Positions 36,527-48,800 of a stretch of 64,000 bases of DNA are shown in pieces. Under the pieces are notes generated by a model. It did not search any database. It had not been told where the DNA came from and saw only the letters and a program-made list of their open reading frames with translations. Position 1 is the first letter of the stretch. Every line of letters starts with the position of its first letter. The position numbers were made by a program, and so were the translations under genes. Source of the stretch: Calonectria ilicicola (lineage: Eukaryota > Ascomycota > Sordariomycetes > Hypocreales > Nectriaceae); NCBI GenBank assembly GCA_020809705.1, contig CP085831.1, forward strand, positions 2,356,001 through 2,420,000, in the 5' to 3' direction.

Positions 36527-38287
36527 CTACCCTGTAGCTCCACCCCATGCATCCGAATTTTGTATGTCCATAATCATGGATTCTGTGATGCGGCTTCTCT
36601 CGAGATGCGGATTTTCCGGTATCTGGTTTATCTCAGCATCCAGCCGCATATCATCCACCTTGTCCTCTAGTGCTAGCGCGTGGGCGATCAGAAACTTCAC
36701 CATCCACTTATCGAACCGGTGCGTGTTTCTGCTGAGAGAGCTGATGCAATTTTTCTGAAAGACGACCAGTCGATTGATCTATGATATGGTTAGCAATCGA
36801 CGTAAGATTTTTGTTCCCAACCACGATTCCTCACCATCAGCTCCACGCTCGGCCAGTAGCTTCGTAGCTGCACTAGCGATGCGAGGTTCGATTCCAGTCG
36901 GAGCTTCGAGTCTTCGAGCTCATGAGGTTCACCGAATAGATATGTGTGCAACAAGACTGAAGAAGATACAATAGTGACGTGGCCCACAATATTGTACACT
37001 GCCTCAGCACCAGGGACTTCTCGTGAGGCTTTGAGAATGTCGCAGATGGTTGCCGCATGAGCTTTGCAGCGATCAGAGTATTTCTTCCCGTTCCTCGACG
37101 AGGGTCTACGCTGATCGAGGTACTGATAAAACAATAGCGTGTAGTAGTGATGATAACCTAAATGAAAGGCGACGAAGACACTGCCCAGGCCTCGACTCAC
37201 AAAGACCGCCAAGTTTTCCATCGAGAATGCCAACCCTGGGCCGATGCTTTGCGTAAAGTCGTCCAGCTCAGCTTCGAGGCGTTTTACCGACTCATCCATG
37301 ACGACTTCGTCCCATTCAACTGTCTCGGCGAGCTGCTTGTGGAGCTGCTGTATCCGGGCGTATATCTCAACCAGCCTGACCATGTAGCCCCACAGTCCCG
37401 GTCTCCATTCGGATGCGGGGATGTCTGGGTCTCCCGGCTTCATCATGGCGAAAACGAATTCATCCATAGGCACTCGGGGCTGTTTGGCTTGCCGTCCAAA
37501 CTGCTGCGCCAAGTTTGAGCCACCGCTGGCCCATGTATCAATTATAAAGCACGTCCAAAATAGCCGTCGCTTCAACTCGCGGGTGACCCCATCATCTGCT
37601 TCATTGTATACTCCGATATTTAGAATCTGAGCCATGCGAATCGCAAGTCCTATATAAAGTGGAGTGGTCAGTGGCGTTGTTGTCTGCTTGGCTGCATGCG
37701 GGATTCATGGGGAGTATACCGAGGTATAATGACTCAGCATCGGCATCACAGTCTCCCATGCAATTGTTCCCTACGAGGATGCACGCTTGGATATTCTCAA
37801 TGCAGACATGCTCCAGGTCTTCCTTTAGCGCTGCCTTTCCCTTGGCACAGTACATCGAGCCACGGGATCGTATATCGGGTTGTGGGGCAAATCTGATGCT
37901 TTGTCAAATCAAGTCAAGGAAATTGCGTAGGCGAATACTGCTGTACCGTGCTGACATTCCCATCATGCTGAGAAGAACATGCTGAGCGACAGTCCCTGCG
38001 ACAACGCTATTTTTGAAGGTGGATTCGTGGAAGATACTGTGAGGCTGATTATGGATGAATCGAAAGTAAAGATCTACTAAATAAATTGTTTCTTCGCTTG
38101 CGTGTGTCGAAACAATGGGTAAGAGGGGCTGTGTAGCTGCAGGGGGCTGGGACGAGGGATGGACGCTGTAGATGGCTGCCGAGCATTGCAGATTTCGCTG
38201 GGTGCATTGGGAACAGGCCGAATCACCAGTTCGGTCACATCTCCTCTTGCCACTTCTGCACTGCAAGCATGCCTTTACAGGTCGCAT
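36527..38287 (-). CDS. Zn2Cys6 transcription factor next to the rhamnosidase locus
   Basis: Model complement(join(36527..36778,36835..37649,37720..37892,37947..38287)), 526 residues, in frame. The zinc cluster is CLQCRSGKRRC-x6-CSQC-x6-C at residues 7-34, right after the ATG at 38287; the upstream in-frame codons are judged non-coding. A short linker leads to a middle homology region with LVDLYFRFIHNQPHSIFHESTF, IRMAQILNIG and LKRRLFWTCFIID. It is relatively short for the class. As the intact regulator closest to the GH78/transporter pair, it is the best candidate for binding the CGG-N11-CCG sites at 27977 and 32233. Its own upstream region has CGG-N9-CCG near 38476-38490. Confidence 0.87.
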
Positions 38288-38603
38288 TATGTTGTGCGGT
38301 GCTGTGCTGTGCTGACTGTACAAATATACTGAAGGCTCGCACCTTGTCGCACGGCTCTCATCAGTCTTGTTGGACCAGCCGCCCACCAACATCATTCGAC
38401 AATTTATGACGAATTTTCGCTTGATTTTACCTAGCTCCAATCATTCTGTTGCCTGAGGCCACAACAGCGGCAAAACGGATTGACTCGCCGGTTAAACTTC
38501 TCGTTTAAACCCTTCGGGTGCGTTCCCGATTGTATGTTACGCAGTATCGTGTATTGGAATTACGGGCTTCATTTTGCTCCAAATTATCCTAAAGCTATAA
38601 TTC

Positions 38604-40531
38604 CTAACTCAAAAACAACCAATCTGTTCCGCCGCTAATGAAGTGATCATCAAAATTGATATCATCATGATTGAACAAGCCAAACTCCGTGTCAAACAGT
38701 TCCACTGTAGTTTCACCACCATTGTCATTGTAAGATAAACTGTAAGTAGCTCCCGCATTTTGGTTGGGACTCTTAGCTTTGCTATTTTTAGTACGTATCA
38801 TGGTGATGAAGAGAGGCTCGGATTTCGGAGAACCTTGAGGGTTCTTGTTCCATGTTTGGAGTGTTGCCTTGCAAATTGAAGCTCGAATAGCTCCATTGGC
38901 CTCTAAAACTTCGGGGCGGTTAGAATAAAAATCTGCTATCTTATTCCATGTACTGTCTCGCTCTGTATCTGACAAGAAATCAGGTTTGGCCAAGCTGGTC
39001 AGAATGCATTTTAATGCGTCCCACATAAAACAGGATCTGATACACCAATGGTACTTCTTGGTGTTGGTATTCTTGTAGATAGCGTTATCAGTGTCGAGAA
39101 TTTTGTGTGCGAGGACGCATAGCCGCCTCAAATCCTCGTCGCCAATCCCTTTATTCTTGAACATAGAAAGACAGTTGCGGAGTCGTACTGTATTAAGCGC
39201 TGACCTTACAACCCCAAGAGTTAAAAGTTGTAGAGGATTGCCTATGTCACAATACCTGAGGTGTTTGAACTCGATAGTTGACTCCACCTCAGTTATCGCC
39301 GCATCCAATTCTTTGGTCTCTTTCAACTCAATTGAAAGACCACATTCCTTTATGTTGACTCCAGTTCGCGTAAAGAGATCGGTCAACTCTGCTCTGGCAA
39401 GGCAGAAAATCATTTCAGAAACACCTTGCTGTGCTTTGGGCTGATGATCCATACCAGGGAAGATTTGGTCATCATTTATGTTGAGTGGCATCTTGGTATC
39501 CCAACTACTGGGAACAATGGAGATGCCGCTTCCAGAAATTTGGCCAATAAACGCATCAAGAGGAAGCAGCTGCCAAAATAACCTCCGTCGAAGTTCAGTC
39601 TCAAAGGGAGCCAGACCAAGACTTTCACCGTCGTGATGTAACCCCATACGTTGAGCGATGCGAACCCCAATGCCGGTGAGAATCCAATACGTGTGGGGAT
39701 CAATTGTTGTGCGCATGACGATAAGAAATAATACATAAGCCTGTAATACCAGCATATCGACGGTTTTAAGCCACGACACAGCCGAAAGAGCTGTCCAAAG
39801 AAATTGTCGGTACGTGTCCAATAACGCAGACCGAGACTGCCCAAACTCAAGTAAACATTCCTCGTTGGTCATGGAAATTATGGCTGCATGGTAAATGGAA
39901 AAGAGCAGGCATTCTTGTGCCTTTGAAGCGTTTCTTGGCTGTTGTAGGACTGTTTCAATCATTTTTGACGTTGTCGGTACGTGTAAAAGTTTGACAATAG
40001 GCTCGATATTAGAAAGGTAAGCTGTCCATAGCTTGCTTATATCCTGAGGGGTGGGCTGCCGATTGACTAGGGTGCGCGCGATCCCAAAGATAGATCCAGA
40101 GATGGAGTCGCAAGGAAAGGAACTGAAATCTGGTGCAATACCTGGGCCATCAGACTGATCATGGTGGTCGTGCTCAGACAACTCGCGCATATCGATCTCG
40201 TCTGCGTCAAGCCACACACGGCTGGTGATGTACCAAGATTTGCCATCTGCAGATAATAATTTTCCGGTGTTCGCTTTATTCCTATTCCCAAGTTGCGCGG
40301 GAGGAGCTTTCTTAGAAATCCCCGTCAAATCAGCATCACTGGGTGAACCAGGTTGGGATTCCGGTAATAGGCCATGGTCTTGAAGCATGCGCTCATAACG
40401 AGCTAATCGAGCGTAAATGTCATCGTCTAACTTTTCAGCTTCTTCGGCATCAACACTTCGTTTTCGTCTGCGAGGCCTTGGTGGCGGTGGTGCGCGATAG
40501 ACACACTCAAGTTTGATCTTGGCACAGGTTG
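38604..40531 (-). pseudogene. 3' fragment of a Zn2Cys6 transcription factor split by a 19.7-kb insertion
   Basis: Open on the minus strand from the insertion point to the TAA at 38604. It begins with the last part of a zinc cluster (CAKIKLECVYRAPPPP) and then has a basic stretch and a complete middle homology domain (SGSIFGIARTLVNRQP, GVRIAQRMGLHH, ELRRRLFWQLLPLD). The first cysteines are absent here. They are found at 60236-60291, beyond the transposon block. Joining the two parts across one copy of the 13-bp duplication gives 708 codons in frame, which shows that they were one gene. No stop or frameshift has accumulated in this 1.9-kb part, so the disruption is recent or not fixed. Without a promoter and zinc cluster it should be non-functional. 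Confidence 0.9.
40519..40531. repeat. Target-site duplication of the LINE-like element, left copy
   Basis: TTGGCACAGGTTG, identical to 60223-60235. The bases just outside the two copies differ (C before the left copy, G before the right), so 13 bp is the full shared length. Confidence 0.85.
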
Positions 40532-40554
40532 TGTGTGTGTGTGTGTGTGTGTGT
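40531..40554. repeat. (GT)12 microsatellite, 3' tail of the LINE-like element
   Basis: Twelve GT units abut the left target-site duplication. On the element's own strand this is a (CA)n tail directly next to the insertion site, as expected for target-primed reverse transcription. Confidence 0.75.
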
Positions 40555-40558
40555 ATTT

Positions 40559-40574
40559 AACGCCTTTAGGCGTT
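40559..40574. repeat. Short perfect inverted repeat at the LINE 3' end
   Basis: AACGCC-TTTA-GGCGTT, 6-bp arms with a 4-base loop. On the element's strand it lies just before the CA tail, where a small hairpin could be recognised by the element's reverse transcriptase. Confidence 0.4.
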
Positions 40575-42589
40575 CTGGTACAGTACCAAGAACGACAATC
40601 CCTGTGGGGATATCGGGCGTGTCTATGCTATAAAACTAGTTATATGTAAATAACTTAGTAAATAGATTGTAAATTTTCTATATATAAAATTCCTTCTATT
40701 TTAATAATAAAAGTTTATAATTGTATTTTTTTTATTAATAGATACTGGTATTATTATAAGGTATTATCTTATATTATTTTATTATTTTTCTTTAATTTTA
40801 TAAGTTTAGGGGCCTAGGGTTAGAGAAGTTTTTATTTAGTATTAAAAGAATCTATATTTTATAATTTTATTTATTTTTTTAAAAATAGGATTTTAAAGTA
40901 ATATATTTAGTATTAAAGATATATTTTAATAAAAAATTAGATATTCTTAATTAGCTAAATATATTATTTAAAGTCTTTATTTAATATCTTTTTTATAATT
41001 ATTTTTAGATTATTATTTAAGTAAATATATTTATTAAATAAAATCTTTTTATAATAAAAGATATATAATAAGTCTTTTTTCTTTTATATAAGTATAAAAG
41101 CTTAATATTATAATTCTATTTTTTATAATAATTAGTAAAATTACTATATTTTATTCTAATAATTAAAAGGTAATATAAAGTAAGTTAGGAAAGATTAAAG
41201 GTCTTTCTTAATATAATTAGATTATATTTAAATTTTATTATAAAGCCTAGTAATCTACCCTTATAATATCCTTTTAATATATAATTTATTTATATATTAA
41301 AATAATTATATAATCTATCTTAATATTATTATTTTTTAGAATAGAATATAATTCCTATTCTTATATCTTTTTTTACTTTTATAAGTATAAGAGGATTAAT
41401 AGTTTATTCCTAGATCCTAAGTATATCTTCTACTAATTTATTTATTAATTTATTACTTTTAATATCTTAATATCTTAGAAGCTATTTAACTTTTATATTA
41501 CTATATTTTTAAGCTAGTTCTTAGAATCTAAGGAAAACTGCCTAAGATGTCTTAAATAGCTTTCCCCTTAGGCAATTTATAGCTGCCTAGTTGTTAAGGA
41601 GAATGTAGATTTTGTGTAAGGGGTTAGTTCTTAGGTCTAGGGTAGCTTCGAGTCCCCTAAGGGTTTTTAATGCTTTTATATTAAAAACTTCTACCTTATC
41701 TAGCTTACTATTCCCTATAATCAGGACCTTGTTTTTGTTTATAACCGTGTAGCTATATCTGTAAATAAGGTCTAAGTTTATTAACCTATCTATATAGGTT
41801 AGAATGTTGGTATAAGGTAGGTTTAATTTCTATTTTTTAAAGATCTCTATATCCTTCTTCTTATCCCTTATTCCTCTTTCTCTCCCTAGCAGGATGTCTC
41901 TCTTAAGTAAGAGTGGTCTTATGCTGGATTAAGATAAGAGTCTTTAGGTTATTAGAAGTCTAGATGGCCTTTAAAATCTCTATTTATTTCTTTCTTTTTT
42001 ATAAATAACTTTTACTCTTTAAATTATTAGATATTCTTTATTTAATCTTTTTATTTTATTTATTATTTTAAGCTTAATTATTTTTAAAGTAATTTTAATT
42101 AGAAGAAGATTATTTTTAAAATATAGAATTGGTATAGGTATAGATATTTATATAAATAGGATTATTTTTATTATTATTTTTATTATTTAATTTATATTTT
42201 TAATCTTTTTTATAATTTTTATACTTATAGATTGGTTTTTATTCTTTCTACTAGAATAAATTCTATTAAAGTATTATACTTTTATTATATAATATAATAT
42301 AGGTTTAATATAGGCTATAATTGCTTTTTATATTAGATAAGGTAGAAGTTTATAATAAGTATTAGCTATTATTTTAAAATATCTAGCCAATCTTTATACC
42401 TTAGTGGCCTATTTATATATATAAGATATAAAAATTAGCTTCCTATCTAGCTATACTTTAAGCTATCTTATTACTTTCTTATTAAGGACTACCTCTTGGT
42501 CCCTATACTAGACTACTAGAGCAATCTTATCTTATCTATTAAAAAAATATATTACTTCTATTTTAAAAAGGTTAAAGGTTACTATATTC

Positions 42590-43400
42590 TTCTGTCCTTA
42601 TTATATAAGCTACTTTAAACCCTCTATTACCTTAGTTGCCATCTCTTCCAGGGAGAAGCCTATAACCAAGAGGTATATATTATCTATATAGCCTATTCTA
42701 AGGCTAAAGCCCTCCAGGCTATATATAGATTCTATATATAATATGAAGAGGATAGGCGAAGTAGGGGACCCTTATGGGGCTTTATATAGTAGAGGGTGCC
42801 ACCTTCCTTTATAGTCTTCCATCTGGATGTAGACCTTCCTATTGGTTATAAAGGATTAAGCTAGGTATAAGATAACCTTAGGCCATTCTTATTCTTATAT
42901 TTAAGTAATAAGTCTAAAGATTAGAATTATATTAAAGGTATTTTTAATATTTAATATAATAATTATAATTATTAATCCTCTTTTAAATACTATCTTGATT
43001 TTATATATTAGATATATTATAAGATTATTTACTAAGTATTTAAATAGGGCTTTTATTTATAAATTATTTAATATCTTATATTTAATAATTATATAAGATA
43101 ATCTTTAAGTAAAAAGTCTATTTATACCTTTATTTATATAAAATATAAGGAAGATAGATCTAAAGGACTTAAATAAACTTATATTTATTTTTCCTAATTT
43201 ATTAATTATAATTATATTAATCTTTTTAAAATACTTTAAATAATATTTTAATATAAAGAAAACCTTATAGAGATTCTTTATAAATCCTTATATATACTTT
43301 TAGCAAGATCTTAATATAATGATATTAATCTTGTCTTCCCCTAGAGCAGTATTGCCGGTAAAGTATACTACCTTATACACTTTCTCTAAAATAATATTAA
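42590..43400 (-). pseudogene. LINE reverse transcriptase relic
   Basis: On the minus strand, fragments of a LINE-type reverse transcriptase can still be read: GSPTSPILFILYIES at about 42760, then the catalytic box at 42679-42690 reading Y-I-D-N where Y/F-A-D-D is expected, then GFSLEEMATKVIEG. Both changes in the box are the kind that C-to-T/G-to-A mutation yields. Many stops make it inactive. Confidence 0.65.
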
Positions 43401-44129
43401 TTTAGAAGGGAATTGCCTTCCTAGGTATACTAGAGGCCTCTTCTACTAGATAGTTTTGATCTACTTTAACTTTTTATAGTTTAATTTTATAAAGCTTCTT
43501 TATCTATTTTATTATAATAATGTGTATAGTGCCTCTTAATATTAGCACTAGTGGCTAGAAGTTGGCTGTTATATGGTTGGCTTAGTGAGTTATTTTATAG
43601 ATATTTATCTTAATTTTATAGTTATTAAGTATATCTCTTTAGAATTTTTGCTTAACTCTTTAATATATATTCTTAAAGGCCTTTTTCTTATTATTAATAT
43701 TAAAAATAATATATCTCTTTTAGATTAAAGCCTTATAAGTTTCTTTATACTTTCTATTTTATTATATTATAAAATTCTTTTTTAAATTTAAGATCTTTCT
43801 AGTAATATATAATAAGGAGTTTAGTAGTTTAATAATTAATTCTATATATCTATCTAGTTTCTTATTAATGGTAAGGATTGGGGCTAGGTATAATACTTTA
43901 TTTTTAATTAAGAAATTAAAGTATTCTTATTCTTTATCTATAATAAAGGTTTTTTATAAATTAAGTATATTCTTTTAATATTTATTAATATAATAATCTT
44001 AATAGGCCTATAATCTAACCCTATTTCTTTATCCTAAACAACCTTAGCTATTATTAGCCTAATATTTAAGAATATAAAGTTAATAATATCTCCTTTATTA
44101 TAAATTTTAATCCCTAGAGTATTCAGGAG

Positions 44130-44460
44130 TTCTAGGGAATTCTTCTCTATCTAGTTAGCAATAGTATTTCCATTATTCCTTAGGTAGTCTAGTTCCTAGC
44201 TTTTATAGTAGGCATTAAAATCCCTAGCTATAATGGTTTTTTCTAGTAGGTGCTATATAAAAATCATATTTAGGTCTTCTTATCTTTAAGGTTTCCTATA
44301 TATATTTACAAAGATCATCCCTCCAACTTATAGCCAGATTATATATCTGGTTCTAGTAACCGGAAGTTATATATATTTCAGATTAATCCTTATATAAGTA
44401 AGAACCCTAGGTCTTATGGCCTGATCTACTTAGGGCTCTGTAAGGGTGTAGTATTTAAAA
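44130..44460 (-). pseudogene. AP-endonuclease domain relic of the LINE-like element
   Basis: Minus-strand fragments RPRVLTYIRINL, GGMIFVNIYRKP and TIIARDFNAYYKS match the order of a non-LTR AP-endonuclease (the last usually AGDFNAHH). Stops intervene. Its position upstream of the reverse transcriptase fits a LINE ORF2. Confidence 0.55.
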
Positions 44461-45454
44461 TCTAGATAGAAGACTTTCTATTACTTTTTCTTTATATGCT
44501 TTATATAGGGCTTCTATATTAGTATTATATTATAATTATTTTATATAGTTAGAGATAAGGTAGCGTTTATATTATTAAAGGTATTATTTATATTTATATT
44601 TAGGATTTTAAATAAAATAAGGTTTTATTTATAATTATAATATCTTCTTACTATTAGTAAGGTAGGTAAAGATATCTATTAGGTTCCTAGCCTAGGCTAG
44701 GGCAGTTTGTAATGGGGGTATGCTTACTATATATATATTATTAGCCTTTATAAGAGCTAGGGGCTTGCTGGAGGTTGAGCATGTGGATATGCTTATATCC
44801 TTATTAGAGATCATTAGGGGGGGAGTAGTAGGGTGAGGCCTTATTAGTTCAGGGGTTTTGATAGATCTATTTTTCTTAAGCGTTGCTTAGTGCTTAGTAT
44901 ACTAGTCCGCTCCTACTGCCTTGATCTGCTCTCTTTTCTTCTTGGTTGGTTTTTATTAGATCTTGTTCTTCTTAATAGGCCTTGCTTTGTAGGTTTTATT
45001 AATTGTAAGGTAGGGGCTTAGGTAGTTAGTGTATTTGGTTAGTTTATTATAATCTATTTTTGTGTGTTCTTTATTATTATAATGTTAGTAAAGAGGCTTT
45101 TATTTATAATAAGTATTAAAATAGAAGTCCTAGTATATTCTATATTATTTAAGTATTAGGGATTTCTTAATAAGGTATATAAATCTAGAGATCCTAAAAA
45201 GTTTCTATTATTTATTAATTAATTTTAAAAAAAAGATTAGAATTATCTTCTTATTACTTATATTAAAGCTATATTTTATAAAATATATACTTTTTAATCT
45301 TATTCTAATTTATCTTTTAATTTTTTCTTTTAAGAAGAAAAAAGTTTATTCTTCTTTTAGTCTCCTTTTAAAGATTATTATAAATAATAGATAATTATAT
45401 AATATATAAGTGATCCACTTGACTGATTTTTTTACTTCTATTCTACCTATAAGG

Positions 45455-45459
45455 GAAAG
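45455..45459. repeat. Target-site duplication GAAAG of the older gypsy element, left copy
   Basis: GAAAG directly precedes the degraded left LTR and is repeated at 59267-59271 right after the degraded right LTR. Confidence 0.75.
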
Positions 45460-45859
45460 TGTAATAGTCTAGTCAATTCCTAACTTAATAAACCAATCAG
45501 AACGAAGGATTTATTATTAGCAGGATGGTTAGGTGTGTTATAGTAAATAAAGCAATAGAAGTATTACATTAGGTAATAGTTAATTATAATTAAGGTAATT
45601 AAGTTATATTAAAAGCTAATTAATTCTATTCCTTATAATAAGATCTAATTTATTTATATATTATTATATTTAGGATTTTATTATTGTAATAATTAAATAG
45701 AGTTAGTTTGATAATATTTATTATGATCTTTGGTAATATTAAATAAGGGTTATTTAATTTTACTTTTATTAGTTGGTTATGTAGGTTTAAGGTAGTTTTA
45801 TTATAATTGGTTAGGGTTCTATTTATAGTTATTACCTTTAGGTATTTGGGTTATAATAT
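45460..45859 (-). repeat. Left (3') LTR of the degraded gypsy element
   Basis: Begins TGTAATAGTCTAGTCAATTC, the RIP-altered complement of the intact LTR end, and finishes GGGTTATAATA. It retains the unmutated block ACCAATCAGAACGAAGG. About 400 bp. Confidence 0.85.
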
Positions 45860-48800
45860 GATACTCCTTCTTTTGTTGGTCTTGTTCTAAGGCTAGGTAA
45901 ATAAGCTAGTTTCCTTACTTGTAATTATTGTATGTTTTTTCCTTTTTTATCTTCTTATAATCTAGGTATTAATAGGATATTAGATTATATTACTAAGGTT
46001 GTATTTTATTTTAAAATAATTGAAGTTTATTAAAAGGATATTATTAAATTAATTAATAAATTTGATTTTAAAATGTTTTATTATTTAATTTATTTTTATA
46101 TTAAGTAGTTATTTTATATTATAGCTAAAGGAAAAAGTTATTATAAATTTTATATAAAGAATAAATATTTTAATTATAATTTTAAAAATATTTTTACTTA
46201 AGTTTATAAGTGTTTTTCTCTTTTTACTTTTATATATTTATTTTTTTTAGTTAAATAAGTTTCTTATAAGAAGGATTAGATTAATAGGGAGAAGAAAAAG
46301 GCTAAGGTAGATTTAATAAGTGCTCTGGCTTGGTTATAATGCTTGTATACTTAGGAGTATTATTTATATAAGAAGGTGAAGAAGATAATTTCTTAAAGTT
46401 ATAAGGATTTGGATAAATTAGAAGAAAAGGAGCATATTAAGGTATTGATATTATTAAAGATATAATTGCTTGAGGATTATAAGATTATTAATTGGAGCGA
46501 TTTGCCTGATTTCTTTTATATTGATTTTGGAGAAATATTTTTAATATCTTTAAGTAATATATAAAGTATTTAGTAGGTTTCTAGGTTGTTTCTTTATAGC
46601 CTTTCCATTTAATTTTAAATTTCTTATTTTCTTTTTTTCTTTATAAGATTTTTTTAATTTTTTATTAGTCTTTTAGATTTTCTATTTATAATTTATAGCT
46701 AGGTCTTATATTAATTTAGATACTATTATTAGGTTTTAGTAGTAAAATATAAAAAATAGGGTAAACTTTAATATTATCTAGGAGGTTAAGTTTATAATTA
46801 TTTTCTAATATTTTTCTTTTAATTAAATATAATCTAATCTATATAAAGTTAATTTTTTTATTTTATTTTTTTATTATAAGATTTTTTATTACTAAGTAGA
46901 TTATATCTCTTTTTAAGAAGAATAATCCCTTTAGCCTTTTTAGATTATAATATCTTTTTATTATATTATAAATAAATTTAAGTTCTATTTTTATTTCTTT
47001 ATATAATTTTCTTAGATTATTTAACTTAATTATAGCTTTTACTTAAATTATATTTTTAAAAGGGCTTAATAAATATCTAGTATAAAGCCAAAGCTGGCTT
47101 TTACTAGTATTATTTTAATATTATAATTATAGAATATATTATATATTAATTATATAATAAATAACTTTTCTACTTAATCGGTTTACTTATAGTTAATATA
47201 GTATTATAGGTATTACTTAATTTTTTAATTTTAATATTTAATTTACTTATCTATTTAAGGGTAAAAGACTATATTTAGCTTATAGTTTAACCCTATTAAA
47301 AATATTAAGCTTTATTAAAATTTAAATATAAATAATTATCCTTTATTTAAAATAATTTTAATTAATAGTTTATATATAGTAATTATATTTTAAAAGAAAA
47401 AGTAAGTAAATTATTCTTCTTTTATTATTTTATTATAAGGGAGATAATATATTACTTTTATAAAGTAATTAATAATAATAAAAATATTATTATAATATAC
47501 TTCTATAATAAGGTCTACTAATAAGAAGAGGTCAGTAATAAAGTCCATTATAATTAAGTTTTATAGTTATTATATAATAGGGGATAATTATAATAATCTA
47601 TATAATTTATATCTTAGTTTTTTAAAATATTAATATAAACTATATTCCTTATATACTTATTTAACTTTCTTTTTTATTTTATTAAAAAAAAATATTTATT
47701 TAATTTATTTAAAGGTTTTATTAATACCTTTATAGCTATATAAGAGATGTTTATGAATATCCCTTATTAATTCCATTTGGTATTCCTCTAGCACTTGTAG
47801 ATAATCTATTTTCTTTTCTTCTAAAAGTGCTAGATTATATTCTTTAATTTTCTTTAATAATGGATTACCTTATTCTATTTATTATATTAGTATTTCTGTA
47901 GTAGTGGTTCTGATTATATATAATAATCCTCTTACTCTTATTATAGCAATTATTTTCTTTATTTCTATTATTATTCTATTAATTAAGGCTTATTTTAATC
48001 CTCTATTAGTATTATAGGTTAATAGTTTTTTTTATATTTTTGGTTTTTTTATATTATAGTTAGATTAGTAGCTGATTATATTAGTGTAATTATTTTTAAT
48101 TCCTTTAATATAAATAATTTAATAGTTAAATTTAAATAGGTATTTTATATATTATAATTATTTTTTATTAAATTTTTAAATAATTATAAAATAAGTAATA
48201 TTTTTATAATTAATATATATTATAATTTTATAATTACTTTTTAATAGATATTATTAGAATTCTTTAAAAGTATTAATAATAGTAAGAAATTCTTTATTAT
48301 AAATAGGGTAGTTTAACTTAGAACTATATAGCTTATATAAATAGAATGCTATAAGGTATAGATTTCCTTATTCATCTTATTGTCTGATCTAGGCCCCTAA
48401 GATAAAGTCCAATATATCAGTTTCTAGCTCTATGGGCTTATTAAGATCGAATATTATAAGAATAGGTTCTTCTAAAATAATATTTCTTATAACTTTAAAT
48501 AATTATTATACTTTATTTTCTTATTAAAAGATAATTCCTTTTTTAATTAATTCTATTATATCTAAGGTAATTTTACTAAATCCTTTAATAAATCTTTAAT
48601 AATAATTAATAAATCTAAGGAAGGCTTATACTTTCTTTATATTAATAGATTCCTTCTAATCTTTTATTATAGTAACTTTCTTTAGATCTATATAAATTTT
48701 ATTAAGGCTAATAATATATCCTAGAAATTCTACTTCTTAAGTATAGAATTTACTTTTTCTAATTTAATTAAAAGTTTAGTATCTTAGAAGGCTTTTAAGA

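Noticed and set aside
36886..36896. GGTTCGATTCC, a perfect tRNA B-box
   Set aside because: It lies inside a well supported coding exon. I could not find a matching A-box or an acceptor stem at tRNA distance.
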